From positions 1,054,001 through 1,118,000 of the forward strand of contig CBDAQK010000001.1 of assembly GCA_965199005.1 (NCBI GenBank): 64,000 nucleotides of DNA, written 5' to 3'. Made by a program: the position numbers and the translations under genes. Positions 61,757 through 64,000 of the stretch are shown here, piece after piece. Within the stretch, counting starts at the first letter, position 1; every line of letters begins with the position of its first letter. The DNA comes from LMUY01 sp965199005. Lineage in GTDB: Bacteria > Pseudomonadota > Alphaproteobacteria > Acetobacterales > Acetobacteraceae. The notes under the pieces were generated by a model. That model made no database searches. It was given only the letters and a program-made list of their open reading frames with translations, and had not been told where the DNA came from.

Positions 61757-63151
61757 TTAGGACAACAGGACGGTGTCATACGCCACCTTCGCCAACAGAA
61801 TTCGGTTATGGCTTGCCAGGAAAATCGCGGTCCCGTTATCGGCGACGTCGCACAGGAGGTCCATGAACGCCTTTTGAGAGATGGCATCCAGACGAGATGT
61901 CGGCTCGTCTGCGAAGATCAAATCAGCACGACAGAGCAATGCGCGGGCAAGCGAAAGGCGTTGCAGTTCTCCCCCGGAGACCGCAGCAGGGCGGCGGTCC
62001 AGCAGCGCAGCGGCCAGTCCAAGCCTTGCGAAAACCGCAGAACATCGATCATCCAGGGTGCTGCGGTTTTGACCGCTGGCCGCCAGTGCATCCGACAGGG
62101 TCGCCCGGATGGACCGCCAGGGCGCAAAAGCCGCCCCAGGATCTTGATAGAGCTTTTGGACGACTTGCCTGCCTTCCCGGTACAGCGTTCCCGCCGCCGG
62201 GCGATGGAGACCGACCAGTGTGTCGCCGAGGGTCGTCTTGCCGCAGCCAGACGGGCCGGACAATCCGGTGATACCGCCGCGGCGAATCGAGAAGTCCAAG
62301 TCTTGGGCAACGATGGGCCCGCCGCGAGCCGGGCTGACGGCAAGGCCCGCGGCCTTCACCAGCACCGGCGACGGCGTCCGTCTTCGCGTTGTCCATGAGG
62401 ACGGTTCTGAGACGAGCAATTCACGTGTGAATGCGTGGCGCGGATGGCTCAGCACGTCGGACGCGGCACCCTGTTCGGCGATCTCGCCCTCCCGCATCAC
62501 CACGATTTCGTTGGCGAGCCGACCCGCCAGCTCCAGATCATGGGTGACAAGAAGCATGGAGCGGCCCTCATCCAACAGCGACCGCAATCCGGCCTCTGCG
62601 TGTGCGCGGCGGTCCGCATCCAATGCTTTGGTGGGCTCATCGACCAGGATCAGCCGCGCCGGGGCGCCGAACGTTGTCGCCAGGGCCGCACGTTGTGCCA
62701 TACCGCCAGAAAGCTGCGATGGCAGTTTGGCGCCGTCCCGGGACGGAGTGAGACCGGCACGTTCCAGCAACTTCGCAGTGACACGCCATATGTCCCGTCC
62801 GTTGCCATGAAGACGTGGCATGTCACCAACTTGCTTTCGGGTTTTCCGTGCCGGGGCCAGTGCAGTCCAGGGCTCCTGCGGGAGCAAGAAGACGGCCCGC
62901 GACCATAGCCCGCGGCGATCGGACGCCGTCATGGCTGTGATCTCGCGTCCTCCCAGCCAGATGCGTCCGCCCATGGAAAGCTCGGGCGCAAGGGTGCCAG
63001 CTATGGCCGCGCAGACCAGACTTTTCCCGGCGCCGGACTCCCCGACCAGGCACAGGCACCGCCCCGCTTCAAGGACGAAATCGCAAGCGGCGAGCAGTGC
63101 TCTGCCATGCCGGTCCCGTATGGCGAGTCCATCGACGCGCAAGTCTGTCAT
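61757..63151 (-). CDS. Fused double ATPase of Dpp-type ABC transporter
   Basis: The ATG at 63151 overlaps the permease stop; longer extensions are out. The 464-residue chain holds two compact nucleotide-binding domains. The first has GESGAGKSLVCAA, LSGGMAQRAALATTF and LILVDEPTKALD. The second has GPSGCGKTTLGDTLVG, VSGGELQRLSLARALL and LIFADEPTSRLD. The linker lacks the cysteine-rich Opp region, making it shorter than the fusion at 35114. It powers the importer whose permeases lie upstream on this strand. Confidence 0.9.
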   Translation of the reverse strand: MTDLRVDGLAIRDRHGRALLAACDFVLEAGRCLCLVGESGAGKSLVCAAIAGTLAPELSMGGRIWLGGREITAMTASDRRGLWSRAVFLLPQEPWTALAPARKTRKQVGDMPRLHGNGRDIWRVTAKLLERAGLTPSRDGAKLPSQLSGGMAQRAALATTFGAPARLILVDEPTKALDADRRAHAEAGLRSLLDEGRSMLLVTHDLELAGRLANEIVVMREGEIAEQGAASDVLSHPRHAFTRELLVSEPSSWTTRRRTPSPVLVKAAGLAVSPARGGPIVAQDLDFSIRRGGITGLSGPSGCGKTTLGDTLVGLHRPAAGTLYREGRQVVQKLYQDPGAAFAPWRSIRATLSDALAASGQNRSTLDDRCSAVFARLGLAAALLDRRPAAVSGGELQRLSLARALLCRADLIFADEPTSRLDAISQKAFMDLLCDVADNGTAIFLASHNRILLAKVAYDTVLLS

Positions 63152-63942
63152 CGGATCGTCTTTACTGCCGCCGCCGGACCGGTCGCGAGAAACAAGGCCG
63201 ATACCGTGAGGATGATGGCGCTGGCTGGCACCAAAAGGAGCATTGGCGCCTCCTCGATATACGGGAGCGCATCGACGATCATTGCGCCCCATTCCGGTGT
63301 GGGTGGGCGCAGGCCGAGACCGAGAAATCCGAGTGCGGCAACCGACAGCACCGCCTGGCCGAACATGAGACCGGCTATCGACGCCATCGGCCCGATCAGC
63401 GAGGGAGCGATCAGTCTGAGGGCAACCGAGAGGCGAGACAGGCCGGAGAGCCGCGCGGCCTGCACCCATGGGGCAGCGGCGGCCTGTTCAGCTGTCAGCA
63501 GCGCCACCCGGCAGGGTTCCGCCCAGATGGTCAGGCCAATAGCAGCCGCCAAGCCCAGCGGACCAGGCTCGAACAGACTCGCCACGAGTAGCACGGCCAG
63601 GAAATTCGGCAGGGCCAGCGCCGTGTCGCAAAGCAGTCGGACAGCCGCCGCAGCGATACCGCGACGTGAGGCAGCGAAAACCCCCAGCAGGCCGCCGAGG
63701 AACACCGCGACCGTGACGGCGCCACCCGACACGCCGAGCGACAGTCTCGCCCCGGTCAGCGCACGCGCGAGTTCACTTCGTCCAAGATGGTCCGCACCGA
63801 GCAGGAAGTGTCTGCCGGGTGGCGTCAGCGCCTGTGACAGCGACTGGTGGGTGGGGTCCACATCGACCAGTAGAGGGCCGATCGCTGCGAGGGTCAGCAA
63901 CAGGCCCAGGGCAACCAGCCCGAACGCACGACCCGGCGTCAC
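63148..63942 (-). CDS. Dpp/Opp-type ABC transporter permease (DppC-like)
   Basis: A GTG start at 63942 overlaps the stop of the upstream permease. The 264-residue protein has an N-terminal helix, FLLGADHLGRSELARALTGA (about residues 46-65), further helices and an EAA-like loop (QAARLSGLSRLSVALRLIAP). LGFLGLGLRPPTPEWGAMI is the usual C-terminal motif. It forms the channel with the partial gene at the window edge. Confidence 0.9.
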   Translation of the reverse strand: MTPGRAFGLVALGLLLTLAAIGPLLVDVDPTHQSLSQALTPPGRHFLLGADHLGRSELARALTGARLSLGVSGGAVTVAVFLGGLLGVFAASRRGIAAAAVRLLCDTALALPNFLAVLLVASLFEPGPLGLAAAIGLTIWAEPCRVALLTAEQAAAAPWVQAARLSGLSRLSVALRLIAPSLIGPMASIAGLMFGQAVLSVAALGFLGLGLRPPTPEWGAMIVDALPYIEEAPMLLLVPASAIILTVSALFLATGPAAAVKTIR

Positions 63943-64000
63943 CGGAGACCACCAATGGCGACAGCGGCCGCGTCGGCCATGCTGTTGGCCGTTGTGACAA
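63939..64000 (-). CDS. 3' end of probable DppB-like permease (cut by window)
   Basis: Only the last 19 codons are visible, reading VTTANSMADAAAVAIGGLR before TGA, which overlaps the GTG of the DppC-like gene. A terminal VxxANxxAD helix is usual at the end of DppB-type permeases, and the position fits. The rest lies beyond the right edge. Confidence 0.55.
   Translation of the reverse strand, partial: VTTANSMADAAAVAIGGLR

Overview
This 64 kb window is a high-GC, gene-dense stretch of bacterial chromosome. Gene content, codon use and protein style suggest an alphaproteobacterium, most likely of the Acetobacteraceae/Rhodospirillales group. That placement is inferred from family resemblance only. 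There are no rRNA or tRNA genes, insertion sequences, phage genes or CRISPR arrays that I can see. The window is dominated by catabolic accessory modules: solute importers, oxidoreductases, hydrolases and GntR-type regulators.

Layout. (1) 1-3404, minus strand: an isopropylmalate-dehydrogenase-like gene cut by the window edge, a GntR regulator, a sirtuin, a small unknown protein and a DUF6772-like protein. (2) 3570-10080: two GntR regulators facing each other, then a carbohydrate-type ABC importer split over both strands (binding protein on plus, two permeases on minus, no ATPase) together with a class II aldolase and an enolase-superfamily dehydratase/racemase. This looks like a sugar-acid pathway. 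(3) 10219-18242: two DHA2-type MFS exporters, an S9 peptidase coupled to a gamma-glutamyltransferase-like protein, and remnants of FAH-family, MarR and Nudix genes. (4) 18427-27926, plus strand: a flavin monooxygenase, an amidohydrolase-fold protein that has lost its metal ligands, a complete Dpp-type ABC importer and an ADP-forming acyl-CoA synthetase. Most stops and starts here overlap or nearly touch. (5) 27938-34184, minus strand: three NtaA/SnaA/DszA-type flavin monooxygenases, an SDR and an FkbM methyltransferase. (6) 34272-39417, plus strand: a second Dpp-type importer with a fused double ATPase. (7) 39449-47716, minus strand: six genes, namely a fourth monooxygenase, an orphan peptide-type binding protein, a PdxA-like dehydrogenase, a DctA-like symporter, an exported beta-propeller and an MmgE/PrpD protein with an export signal. 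(8) 47923-50869: an MFS remnant, a GntR regulator, a truncated LeuC-like gene and an SDR. (9) 50922-60464: more ordinary genes (nucleotidyltransferase-like, MgtC, Na/Pi cotransporter, class IV aminotransferase, ACT protein, M20 amidohydrolase, SelO, HMG-CoA-lyase-like, YdjM-like membrane protein) plus an iolD remnant. (10) 60651-64000, minus strand: an alpha/beta hydrolase and a third Dpp-type importer with a fused ATPase, cut by the window end.

How they work together. Regions 4 to 7 read as a composite locus for importing and oxidising unusual nitrogen- or sulfur-containing organic compounds. Dpp-type transporters bring them in, NtaA/EmoA-like FMN monooxygenases cleave C-N or C-S bonds, and SDR, PdxA-like and acyl-CoA synthetase enzymes process the products. 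No flavin reductase, which such monooxygenases need, is visible in the window. The substrate is unknown.

At least six gene remnants (FAH, MarR, Nudix, MFS C-terminus, LeuC, iolD) lie between intact modules. This points to repeated insertion and deletion around these cassettes.
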